Program-made: the position numbers and the translations under genes
Shown here: in pieces, positions 7,008 through 15,013 of the stretch
Layout: each line of letters begins with the position of its first letter
Position numbering within the stretch: the first letter of the stretch is position 1
The notes under the pieces: model-generated
Databases searched by the model: none
The model's input: only the letters and a program-made list of their open reading frames with translations
Told to the model about the DNA's origin: nothing
DNA from: an uncultured Dialister sp.
GTDB lineage: Bacteria > Bacillota > Negativicutes > Veillonellales > Dialisteraceae
Direction: 5' to 3'
DNA: 27,108 nt
Assembly: GCA_900545365.1 (NCBI GenBank)
Contig: UQYL01000019.1
Location: 1-27,108, forward strand

Positions 7008-7859
7008 ATGGAAACGGTAGCAGGGGTCCGGTTCAAACGGGCCGGAAAGATCTATGATTTCGCGCCCAACGGGCTGGAGCTGCACGAGGGCGACGGCGTC
7101 ATCGTGGAGACGGCGCGGGGCATGGAGTACGGGTATGTGGCGACGCTTCCGCGGGAAGTGGAGCGGACGGAGGCGGACGGCGAGCTGAAGCCGATCCTCC
7201 GGAAGGCGACGGAGAAGGATCTCCTCCAGCTGGAGAGGAACCGGAAGCGGGAGGAATACGCTTTCGACGTATGCCTGAAAAAAATCGAAAAATTCAAGTG
7301 TCCCATGAAGCTGCTCCGCGTGGAGTACACCTTCGACCGGAGCAAGATCGTTTTCTTTTTTACCGCGGAAGGACGGGTGGATTTCCGGGAGCTCGTAAAG
7401 GATCTGGCGTCGGTCTTCCACACGCGGATCGAGCTGCGGCAGGTAGGCGTGCGGGACGAGGCGAAACAGGTCTCCGGCATCGGCCCCTGCGGCAGGGCGC
7501 TGTGCTGTGCGTCTTTTCTCGGTGATTTCGCGCCGGTCTCCATCAAGATGGCGAAGGTGCAGGGACTCTCTCTCAATCCGACGAAGATCTCCGGCGTGTG
7601 CGGCCGCCTGATGTGCTGCCTGCGCTATGAGAATGATATGTATGCGTCGGGCGAGCTGAAGTGCCAGAAGCTGGCTGCCGCGGACCGGAAGGGCGGGGAG
7701 ACGCCGGCTCTCCGCGTAGGAATGAAGGTCGTCACGGACAGCGGCGAAGGGTGCATCGTCTATGTAAACGCGCAGAAGCGGCTCGCGAAAGTGCAAATGG
7801 GCGGGCAGAAGACGAAGATGATCCCCTGGGACGAGATCGTGCCGATGGAGAACGGCTGA
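7008..7859 (+). CDS. ricT: RicT/YaaT, PSP1-domain Fe-S regulatory protein
   Basis: A 283-residue cytoplasmic protein of the PSP1 family. In Bacillus subtilis RicT (YaaT) forms a complex with RicA and RicF that holds 4Fe-4S clusters and controls mRNA processing by RNase Y. Conserved cysteines are at 161, 166, 167 (GPCGRALCC) and 198, 203, 204 (VCGRLMCC); the positions fit the cluster ligands of the family. The N-terminus VGVRFKRAGKIYDF-like and the LRVEYTFDRSKIVFFFTAEG stretch are typical. The start codon directly follows the holB stop. The best ribosome site (GGGAGGA) is 13 bases upstream, rather far, so coupling to holB is likely. ricA and ricF are not in the window. Confidence 0.92.
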   Translation: METVAGVRFKRAGKIYDFAPNGLELHEGDGVIVETARGMEYGYVATLPREVERTEADGELKPILRKATEKDLLQLERNRKREEYAFDVCLKKIEKFKCPMKLLRVEYTFDRSKIVFFFTAEGRVDFRELVKDLASVFHTRIELRQVGVRDEAKQVSGIGPCGRALCCASFLGDFAPVSIKMAKVQGLSLNPTKISGVCGRLMCCLRYENDMYASGELKCQKLAAADRKGGETPALRVGMKVVTDSGEGCIVYVNAQKRLAKVQMGGQKTKMIPWDEIVPMENG

Positions 7860-7864
7860 AACAG

Positions 7865-7888
7865 AAGGCAGCGGGAGCTGCCTTTTTT
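7865..7888 (+). terminator. Intrinsic terminator or attenuator inside the operon
   Basis: A perfect 8-bp stem AAGGCAGC (7865-7872) / GCTGCCTT (7877-7884), loop GGGA, T6. It lies between ricT and trmN6, with only 15 bases before the next start codon, so it probably lowers rather than abolishes downstream expression, or a promoter beyond my recognition follows. Confidence 0.75.
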
Positions 7889-7903
7889 CGAGGAGAAAAC
7901 ATA

Positions 7904-8641
7904 GTGGATTTTATATTGAAAGAAGGCGAACGGCTGGATGATCTGGTGCGGGACGGCATGAAGATCATCCAGAGGCCGGATCAGTTCTGCTTTTCCATCG
8001 ATTCGGTGCTGCTGGCGCATTTTGTGAAGATCCGCCGGGGAGACCGGATCGCCGATCTGGGGACGGGGACGGCGGTGATCCCGCTGCTGCTCACGGCATT
8101 CGGCGCGGAAAATGTGACGGGCATCGAGATGAATCCCGTCACGGCGGACATGGCGGCGCGGAGCGTATCGGGAAATCACCGGGAAGACCGGATACGGATC
8201 ACGGAGGGGGACTATACGCGCCCTGAGACGCTTTTCCCGTCCGGCGCGTTCACCTCTGTGGTGGTGAATCCGCCGTACCGCGCGGCGGGGACGGGGCGGC
8301 TCAGCGGTAAGGCGGGTGTGGCGGCGGCATGCCACGAGCTGACGGCGTCGCTGGACGATGTATTTCGCGCGGCGCAGTACCTGCTGTGCTACGGCGGGCG
8401 GCTCGCCATGGTGCACCGCGCGGACAGACTCTGCGATCTCATTGCCTGCGGGCGGGCGCACCGCATGGAGGCAAAGCGGCTCCGTTTCGTGTACAGCCAT
8501 GAGGGAGAGGAGGCGTCTCGTCTGCTCTGCGAGTGGAAGTACGGCGGACGGGCGGATGTGAAGATCGGGCCGCCGCTCATCGTGCATGAAAAGGACGGCA
8601 GGTATACGGAAGAGATCCTGCGCATCTACGGAAAGAAATGA
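7904..8641 (+). CDS. trmN6: tRNA1(Val) A37 N6-methyltransferase TrmN6
   Basis: A 245-residue S-adenosylmethionine-dependent methyltransferase that modifies adenine 37 of tRNA-Val. The SAM-binding motif I is DLGTGT (51-56), motif II ends in GIEMN, and the catalytic NPPY motif of adenine N6-methyltransferases is at 122-125. The N-terminal ERLDDL and the RPDQFCFSIDSVLLAHF block are typical of YabB/TrmN6. The start is GTG 7904 with AGGAG eight bases upstream; an open frame extends further left inside ricT but carries no family similarity. The place between ricT and rsmI matches Bacillus, where yabA usually sits between; yabA is absent here. Confidence 0.9.
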   Translation: MDFILKEGERLDDLVRDGMKIIQRPDQFCFSIDSVLLAHFVKIRRGDRIADLGTGTAVIPLLLTAFGAENVTGIEMNPVTADMAARSVSGNHREDRIRITEGDYTRPETLFPSGAFTSVVVNPPYRAAGTGRLSGKAGVAAACHELTASLDDVFRAAQYLLCYGGRLAMVHRADRLCDLIACGRAHRMEAKRLRFVYSHEGEEASRLLCEWKYGGRADVKIGPPLIVHEKDGRYTEEILRIYGKK

Positions 8642-8647
8642 GGCATT

Positions 8648-9490
8648 ATGGAAGAATTGGAAAAGGGCGCGCTGTACCTTGTGCCGACGCCTATCGGAAA
8701 TCTGGGGGATATGACGGAGCGCGCGGCGGCGGTGCTGCGCGCGGCGGACGTGGTGGCGTGCGAAGATACGCGGCACACCCGCATCCTGCTGACGCATCTC
8801 GGCATCGAGCGGCAGGTGGTGTCGTATCATGAACATAATAAAAAGGAAGCCGGGCCGAAACTCATCGAAGCGCTTCTCGCGGGGAAGACCGTGGCGCAGG
8901 TGAGCGACGCAGGGATGCCCGTCATTTCCGACCCCGGCGCGGACCTGGTGCGGCTCGCTCTGGCGGAAGGAATTTCCGTGATCCCGCTCCCCGGCCCGAA
9001 TGCGGCGCTCACGGCGCTCGTCGCTTCCGGGCTCGACGCGCGGCAGTTCGTTTTCGTGGGATTCCTGCCGAGGACGGCGGCGAACCGGAAAGCGCTCCTC
9101 GAGTCGGTGCGGCGCATTCCTTTCACGCTCATTTTCTATGAAGCGCCTCATCGGCTGAAAGAAACGCTGAGACTGCTCCTCGCCGCGCTGGGCGACCGCC
9201 GGGCGGTGACGGCGCGGGAGCTGACGAAGAAATTTGAGACTTTCCGCAGGGACACGCTTTCCGGGCTTCTCGCGGCAGCGGAGACGGAAGAACCACGCGG
9301 CGAGTATGTGGTGCTTGTGGAAGGATTCAACGGCGAAGCGGAGGAAGAGGAAGCATCGGGAAGCTGGCAGGAAGATGCCGAGGCATACGCCGCGGAAATG
9401 CCCGTGAAGGAAGCGGCGCGGAAAGCGGCGGCGAAGTGGAAGCTTTCCCGGCGCGAGGTCTATCAGTACCTGCTGAGCCGGCAGGAATAA
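8648..9490 (+). CDS. rsmI: 16S rRNA (cytidine-1402-2'-O)-methyltransferase
   Basis: A 280-residue enzyme of the tetrapyrrole-methylase fold that methylates the 2'-OH of C1402 in the ribosomal decoding centre. YLVPTPIGNLGDMTERA (10-26) and VACEDTRHTRILLTHLGI (36-53) are the N-terminal signature; VSDAGMPVISDPGADLV and LPGPNAALTALVASGL form the SAM-binding centre; ARELTKKFETF is the late conserved block. The C-terminal EAARKAAAKWKLSRREVYQYLL is a small helical domain common in RsmI. Only six bases separate it from trmN6, and the GAGG ribosome site overlaps the trmN6 stop. Confidence 0.95.
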   Translation: MEELEKGALYLVPTPIGNLGDMTERAAAVLRAADVVACEDTRHTRILLTHLGIERQVVSYHEHNKKEAGPKLIEALLAGKTVAQVSDAGMPVISDPGADLVRLALAEGISVIPLPGPNAALTALVASGLDARQFVFVGFLPRTAANRKALLESVRRIPFTLIFYEAPHRLKETLRLLLAALGDRRAVTARELTKKFETFRRDTLSGLLAAAETEEPRGEYVVLVEGFNGEAEEEEASGSWQEDAEAYAAEMPVKEAARKAAAKWKLSRREVYQYLLSRQE

Positions 9491-9521
9491 CGATTCTTAA
9501 AAGTATAAAATATCAGAGAAT

Positions 9522-9551
9522 AAAGACGCTCTTTCCGCAGGGCGCCTTTTT
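9522..9551 (+). terminator. Probable terminator after rsmI
   Basis: AAAGACGC (9522-9529) pairs with GCGCCTTT (9542-9549) with one A-C mismatch, followed by further T. It is weaker than the others in the window. Confidence 0.45.
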
Positions 9552-9605
9552 CAGTAGTAAAATAGGGGAAAGATTTGAAATGAGACAGGCGGAAGGAGGC
9601 GCGGT

Positions 9606-10166
9606 ATGCGGCTGTCAGATTGGAGAGCGGCAGATCGGAGATACCTCCTTCTTTTTTGCGCGGCCGCGGTCTGTCTTGCCGGCATCGCGCTGTACGGGGT
9701 GGTTTCTTTTTCAGAGGAGGAAACGGTCTTCGTGGAATCCGGCGCGGCGGCGGAAGAACGCGCCCCCGCTGTGACGGTCTATATTTCCGGAGGCGTGAAG
9801 CATCCCGGCGTATACGAAGTGCCTGAGGGAAGCCGTGTGTATGAGCTGGTCAAAGCGGCGGGAGATGTGGTGCCCTATGCCGATGTGGAGGCGGTGAACC
9901 TGTCGAAGGAGCTCAGCGACGGGGAGCGGGTGCACATTCCTGTCGACCCGGATCGGGTGACGGCCGCGGCTGAGTCCGTGGTGAATATCAATACCGCCGG
10001 TGCGGCGGAGCTGGAGACGCTGCCCGGAATCGGCGAAGTGACGGCGAAGAAGATCCTTGATTACCGCGCGGAGCACGGGCCTTTCGCGGAAAAGGAAGAT
10101 CTGATGAAAGTGCCTTCCATCGGCGAGGGGCGGTATGGAAAGATCGCCGACAGGATCACGTTATGA
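9606..10166 (+). CDS. comEA: Competence DNA receptor ComEA
   Basis: A 186-residue membrane-anchored DNA-binding protein that takes up double-stranded DNA outside the membrane and hands it to ComEC. A single transmembrane helix is at about 13-34; an SLBB domain follows at 56-112 (TVYISGGVKHPGVYEV, VNLSKELSDGERVHIP); the C-terminal helix-hairpin-helix pair is at 126-186 (NINTAGAAELETLPGIGEVT, VPSIGEGRYGKI). AAGGAGG lies six bases before the ATG. The stop overlaps the comEC start (ATGA), so the two are translationally coupled. An AT-rich TAAAAT at 9558-9563 may be a -10 box but no clear -35 is visible. Confidence 0.95.
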   Translation: MRLSDWRAADRRYLLLFCAAAVCLAGIALYGVVSFSEEETVFVESGAAAEERAPAVTVYISGGVKHPGVYEVPEGSRVYELVKAAGDVVPYADVEAVNLSKELSDGERVHIPVDPDRVTAAAESVVNINTAGAAELETLPGIGEVTAKKILDYRAEHGPFAEKEDLMKVPSIGEGRYGKIADRITL

Positions 10167-12468
10167 GAGAGAAATACCTGATCGTATGGAGCGCGTGCGC
10201 GCTGGCTGCCGGGATATGGCTGGGAGATTGGGGCGGACTTCCTGTCATGCCCTGCGCCGCGGCGGGCGTTCTTTTCGCGTGCATTTCCTTCGCGGCGGCG
10301 GTCAGGGGAAAAAAGGCGGCGGCATGGGGCATGGCGCTGCTTTTTTTGTGCACCTGCGGCGCGGTGCGCATGGGATTAGCGGAGGCGGACTGGGAGCGGC
10401 AGTCCGAGGACAGGACCGGGACGGAAGGCGTATTTTACGGGACCGTATCGGGTGAGGCGCTGTGCAGAGCCGGGCCGGACGGGTATATCCGGTATCCTGC
10501 GGAACTTTCTTCGGTGCGCTATGACAGCGGGGAAACGGGAGAGATGCGGGGAGCGGTCTATATCTATGCGCCGTGGGACGGGAAAGCCGAGGCGTTTCCT
10601 CCGGATACGGCGGTGTCGGCGAAAGGGAAGCTCACGTCATTCCGCTTTTATAAAAATCCGGGGAAAATGGATCTGGAGAGCCGGTACAAGAGCCAGCGCC
10701 TCATCGGCAGGATCTATGCGGAAGACACCGGCGGTGTCCGGGCGGAAGGGGCAGCGGGCACGGAGAGACTGGCGGCGTTTTCCGCGCGGTGCACGGGCGC
10801 GCTGCGGACGGCGTTCGAGCCGTACATGGACGGACAGCGTCTCAAGGTGCTGATGACGCTCCTCTTCGGCGGACATTATCAGGAGCTTCCCGAGGGCGTG
10901 CTGGACGATTTCACACGGACGGGGATCGTGCACATCCTTTCCGTTTCCGGTTCGCACGTGGCACTGCTTTTCGGATTTCTCTGCCTTCTCGGCCGGTGGC
11001 TGCGCCTGCCGGAAAAGGCCGTCTTTCCCCTGGCCGCGGTGGCCATCGTCTTCTACGCGGCGCTGGCGGGATTCGTGCCGCCTGTCATCCGCGCGGCGGC
11101 GATGGGCGTGCTTTCCGCGGGGGCGCTCTTTTTCGGACGGGAGCGGGAGGGGCTTCACCTTCTCGGCGCGGCGGTCTTCGGCATGCTCCTGTGGGATCCC
11201 TTTTATCTTTTTGACGTGAGCTTCCAGCTTTCCGTCGGCGCGTCGGCAGGGATCCTGCTTTTCTACGGGCCCTTCCTCAGAGCGCTCCGGCGCGTGCCGC
11301 GTCTGCCCCGATGGATCGCCGAGGGAACGGCCCTCGCCTTTGCGGCGCAGATCCTGACCGTGCCGGTGGTGCTGTATGATTTCCATCAGCTGCCGCTGTA
11401 CTTTGTGCCGGCGAATCTCGTCGTGACGCCTCTTCTGGAATGGTCGATCATTCTTGGGCTCCTGGCGGCGGTCTGGATCGCCGTGATCCCGCCGCTGGCG
11501 GGGGATTTTTACAGCTGGCGGATTATCTCGTGTGGGCGGCGCTCCGGTCGGCGTCCGTTCTTTCCCGGCTGCCGCATGCGGTGCTGCTCACAGGCAGCAT
11601 GGCCGCGGGGGAGACGGCGCTGTATTACGGCGGCCTCCTGCTGGCGGGGACGCGGCAGTGGTGGAGCGCGGACCGGCGGCGGAAAGCGGGGGCGGCTTCT
11701 TTGGCGCTGTTCCTGCTGGGCGGCTTCACGTGGGAACGATGGCAGACGGCGGAGGCGGAATTTTTCGCGCCTGATCTGGGGGCGTCCCGCGCCGCTGTGC
11801 TGACGGACGGAAAGAAGACCATCGTCTATTACAAAGACGGAGGCCTTCCCTTCGATATCGGGGAGCGGGAGCTGCTTCCGGCGCTGACGTACCGCGGCAT
11901 CAGCCGGGCGGACGTGGTGATCGTCGATTTCAGCGGGGCCCGCGGCGTGTCTCCATTTACGCTGGATCTGCCTGTGCGGGAGATCTGGCTCGCCGGAGAA
12001 AGCGGGGCTGCTGCGGACTTTGCGGCGTCCCACCCGGAGAGCACCGTGCGCCGGGCGGAGACGTTCGATCTCACGCTGTCCGACGGGACGCGGGCTGTGT
12101 CGGACGGAAAGAGCTGGGCCGTCGTGTCCGGCGGAAACGGCTTCTATCTCGACGGCGGCGGACCGCTCATGGAAGCAAGGCCGCAGGCGGCGCGGTGGTT
12201 CTGGTTCGGCGGGGCCGCCGCATTCCGCGGGGCGGTAAATCATGATACAATGGAAGCGCTTCATCCGGCCGCCGCGGTCTATGCGGGGAACCGCTCGCGG
12301 GAAGCGGGCGAGGACAGGGACTATTTTCTCCTCACAGGCATCCCTGTGGGCGATCCCTGGCTGGACGGCATGGTGACGCTCTCCTTCCGCGGCGGCGGGT
12401 GGGAGATGGAAAAATACAGAGCGAGCGGCCTGACGGAGCCGGTCTTTTCCGTGAAAGGTGCGCGGTGA
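10163..12468 (+). CDS. comEC: Competence channel ComEC/Rec2, one frameshift near 11500
   Basis: A polytopic membrane protein that carries single-stranded DNA into the cytoplasm. The first frame (to about 11500) contains the N-terminal membrane/OB region and the competence domain with TGIVHILSVSGSHVALLFGF and many hydrophobic helices. At GGGGG-A-TTTTT (11500-11510) the similarity jumps to the -1 frame: PLAG then GFLQLADYLVWAALRSASVL. One added G or T there restores a 768-residue protein, a normal length. As read, the first frame ends at 11803 and the second runs to 12468. The C-terminal part (about residues 530-768) occupies the place of the metallo-beta-lactamase-like domain but lacks its HxHxDH motif. 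It is followed after ten bases by holA, as in Bacillus. Mutation and sequencing error cannot be told apart here. Confidence 0.88.
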
Positions 12469-12478
12469 CGGAGGAACT

Positions 12479-13516
12479 ATGGCAGTCAAAGTCAGGCAGA
12501 AAAATATATGGCTGGTGTGCGGCGAAGATACGGCGCTCGTCCAGTCGAAGCGGGAAGAGCTGATCCGCCGGTATTTCAAGGGAGATCCGCCGGACCCGAT
12601 CGTATTCGACGGGACGGGGAGCTTCGAGGAATACCGGGACAGCATCGAGGGACAGTCGCTTTTTTCCGCGGAGACGGCGGTGATCCTCAGGAATCCGTTC
12701 TTTCTGAAAAAAGCGCTTCGGAAGGAAGACGAAAAGCCTTACGCGGCGTTCCTGGAGACGCTGAAGTCGGCAGGACCGGAGATATTCGCGGTGATGACGC
12801 TGGACGGAAAGCCGGACAAGCGGACGAAAGCGGTGAAGGCGCTCCTTGATTTCGCATCGGTCATCGAGTGCGGGTTCATGAAGCCCCAGGATGGGGCGCA
12901 GCGCATGGAGGAATACCTGTACGACGCGGGAAAGCGGCTCGCCCCGGACGCACGGGCGTACCTGGAGGAGGCGCTGTCGTCGTGGGCGGAGATCTCTCAG
13001 CCTTTCCTTGAAACGGAATGTGATAAAATAATACTGATGTGCGGAGAAGCGAAGCAGGTGACGAAAACGCTGCTGGAAGAGGCTCTCACCGACTATATGG
13101 ATCAGGGGATATTCGGCTTTTTTGAGCGGCTCCTGGACAGGGACGCGGAAGCGGTGCGCGCCGACGCGCCGAGAGTGTTCACGAGCACCGATGCGGAGCT
13201 GAAAAATGTGGGATTTCTGGCGGCGCAGTTCCGGAAGATCAAGATGCTGAAAGAGCTTTCCCGGAATCATGCGTCTTCTTTGGAGAAAATGTCGCTCCTC
13301 GGCCTGCGCGGGCAGTGGCAGCTGAAAGGGCTGGAAGCTTCCGCGGCGAAAGTGTCGGAGAAAGAAGCGGAAGATTTCCTGCTGGCGCTCTTCCGGTATC
13401 AGTACCGCCGGCGCCTCGGCGGAGGCGGAGAGGAGCTCGCCGACGTGCTCCTCCGCTTCTGCCTGCGGGGGAAACCGGGAAGGCGCGGCGTCACCGGCGG
13501 AAAGAGGCCGGTCTGA
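12479..13516 (+). CDS. holA: DNA polymerase III delta subunit (clamp loader)
   Basis: A 345-residue delta subunit, the clamp-opening wrench of the clamp loader. Recognised by the N-terminal WLVCGEDTALVQSKREEL, by SLFSAETAVILRNPFFL, by the central ETECDKIILMCGE, and by the C-terminal collar region with FLAAQFRKIKMLKEL, and by its canonical place directly after comEC. The family has an AAA+-like fold without a working ATP site, and no Walker A is seen here. The start is ATG 12479 with GGAGG four bases upstream; an in-frame GTG 21 bases earlier lies inside comEC. The extreme C-terminus after LLRFCLRGK is basic and probably unstructured. Confidence 0.92.
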   Translation: MAVKVRQKNIWLVCGEDTALVQSKREELIRRYFKGDPPDPIVFDGTGSFEEYRDSIEGQSLFSAETAVILRNPFFLKKALRKEDEKPYAAFLETLKSAGPEIFAVMTLDGKPDKRTKAVKALLDFASVIECGFMKPQDGAQRMEEYLYDAGKRLAPDARAYLEEALSSWAEISQPFLETECDKIILMCGEAKQVTKTLLEEALTDYMDQGIFGFFERLLDRDAEAVRADAPRVFTSTDAELKNVGFLAAQFRKIKMLKELSRNHASSLEKMSLLGLRGQWQLKGLEASAAKVSEKEAEDFLLALFRYQYRRRLGGGGEELADVLLRFCLRGKPGRRGVTGGKRPV

Positions 13517-13547
13517 AGGCGGCGGAACGGGAGATGGAAATACGGAA

Positions 13548-14996
13548 ATGAAGAGAAATCTGTTTATCGCGGCGGCGGCCGTGCTGTGCATCGCGGCGGC
13601 AGCCGCGCCTTTTGCCTGCACCGGGAGCGGCGCGGTCATTCAGGGCGTCTCTGTGGACGGCGTGCAGGCCGGCGGCATGACCCGCGGCGAAGTGGAAGCT
13701 TTCGTACGGGAGAAAAATGAAAAATTATCCGGGCGGTCCCTCACGGTGGAGCACGGCGCCATACGGGAAGTCTGGCCTTTCGCGGACCTTGGCGTGAAGA
13801 TGGACGCGGAAGCGGAAGCGGCCCGCCTCCTCGCGCTGGGAAGAGACGGCGGTTTCTTCTCCGACTGGGCCGTGCGGTGGGAAGCGATCCTCGGCAGGAA
13901 AGAAACGCATCTCCGCATTCTCTATGACCGGGACCGGCTGGAGAAAAAGATCGCCGCGCTGGCGCGGGAATACAGCCGTCCGCCGGAAGCGTCCCGGCCG
14001 GTGATCGGCGGGGACGGGGCTGTGACCTTCACGGAAGGGCGGCCGTCCATGAAGATCGATACGGCGCTGCTCTGGTCGCTGGCGGAAGCGCAGCTTCTCT
14101 CCGGGCAGAGCGGGACAGTGCTGATCCCCGTGCAGGAGGAAAAGAAAGACGCCGCCGGGGCGGAGGCGAAAAAGAAGATCGACCGGGTGCTGGCGGAATA
14201 TACCACCTATTTTTCCATGGATGAGAACCGGTGCAGCAATATCGCCCGCGCCGCGGCCAGCATCGACGGGCGGATCCTGATGCCGGGAGAATCTTTCTCT
14301 TTCAACGAGGCGACGGGTCTCCGCACGAAGGCGAACGGCTATCTCGACGCGCCGGTATTTATTGACGGGAAGCTCGTGCCCGACGCGGGGGGCGGCGTGT
14401 GCCAGGTGAGTACCACGCTGTTCAATGCGGTGCTCCTTGCGGGGCTTGCCGTGACGGAGCGGACCTGCCATTTCGCGCCGGTCGCCTATGTGCCAATCGG
14501 ACAGGACGCAACGGTGGCGGACAAATACCTGGATTTCCGCTTCGTGAATACGCTCTCCGGTCCGGTCTATATCCAGGCGGACTATGAGCCGGGCGCTCTC
14601 ACGGTGCGCATCCTCGGCAGCAGGAGAGATGAGCCGCAGTCGGCGGTGGTTCAGGAGACGGAATGCAAAACGCTCCCCCATAAGACGGTGAGAAAGGTCG
14701 ATCCGTCGCAGAAAGAAGAGAAAAAGACGGAAGAAGGCAGCGACGGCTGCGACGCGACCGTCATCCGGCGCGTGACTTTTTCCGACGGCTCCGGGCAGTA
14801 TGACAGCTTCCGCTCTGTCTATGACGCCGTGGATACGGTCATTACGTACAACAGCGAAAAAGCAATGAAAGCGGATATAAAGAAAGAGAACGCGGCAAAG
14901 AAGGCCGCCGCGGAACAGAAGGAAAAGAAAGAGAAAGCGAAGAAAGCGCCCGCAGAGGCGCAGCCGGAGACAGGACCGGCCGCCGCTGAAAGATAA
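13548..14996 (+). CDS. VanW-family envelope protein with charged C-terminal tail
   Basis: A 482-residue protein with an N-terminal signal/anchor helix (residues 4-22), so most of it is outside the membrane. Residues about 30-195 resemble the peptidoglycan-binding-like region found before VanW domains (YoaR type), including GVSVDGVQAGGMTRGE. The VanW domain covers about 215-345: SIDGRILMPGESFSFNEATG, then GGGVCQVSTTLFN (281-293), CHFAPVAYVPIGQDAT and DFRFVN. VanW proteins accompany some vancomycin-resistance clusters but are widespread housekeeping envelope proteins of unknown function; no van genes are nearby. The last ~55 residues are a Lys/Glu/Ala-rich tail, probably a coiled coil or disordered segment. 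The ribosome site is weak (GGGAG about 13 bases upstream). It sits between holA and polC. Confidence 0.85.
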   Translation: MKRNLFIAAAAVLCIAAAAAPFACTGSGAVIQGVSVDGVQAGGMTRGEVEAFVREKNEKLSGRSLTVEHGAIREVWPFADLGVKMDAEAEAARLLALGRDGGFFSDWAVRWEAILGRKETHLRILYDRDRLEKKIAALAREYSRPPEASRPVIGGDGAVTFTEGRPSMKIDTALLWSLAEAQLLSGQSGTVLIPVQEEKKDAAGAEAKKKIDRVLAEYTTYFSMDENRCSNIARAAASIDGRILMPGESFSFNEATGLRTKANGYLDAPVFIDGKLVPDAGGGVCQVSTTLFNAVLLAGLAVTERTCHFAPVAYVPIGQDATVADKYLDFRFVNTLSGPVYIQADYEPGALTVRILGSRRDEPQSAVVQETECKTLPHKTVRKVDPSQKEEKKTEEGSDGCDATVIRRVTFSDGSGQYDSFRSVYDAVDTVITYNSEKAMKADIKKENAAKKAAAEQKEKKEKAKKAPAEAQPETGPAAAER

Positions 14997-15013
14997 AGGA
15001 AGAAGGGGACTGC

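Noticed and set aside
5826..7796. 656-codon open frame antisense to holB and ricT
   Set aside because: Same effect of high GC; no motif, no ribosome site, and it overlaps two well-supported genes.
7661..7903. Upstream extension of trmN6
   Set aside because: It lies in ricT, lacks family similarity, and a GTG with AGGAG eight bases before it is at 7904.
13548..14996. Vancomycin-resistance cluster because of the VanW domain
   Set aside because: No vanH, ligase, vanX or two-component genes are near; VanW-domain proteins are common in susceptible anaerobes.
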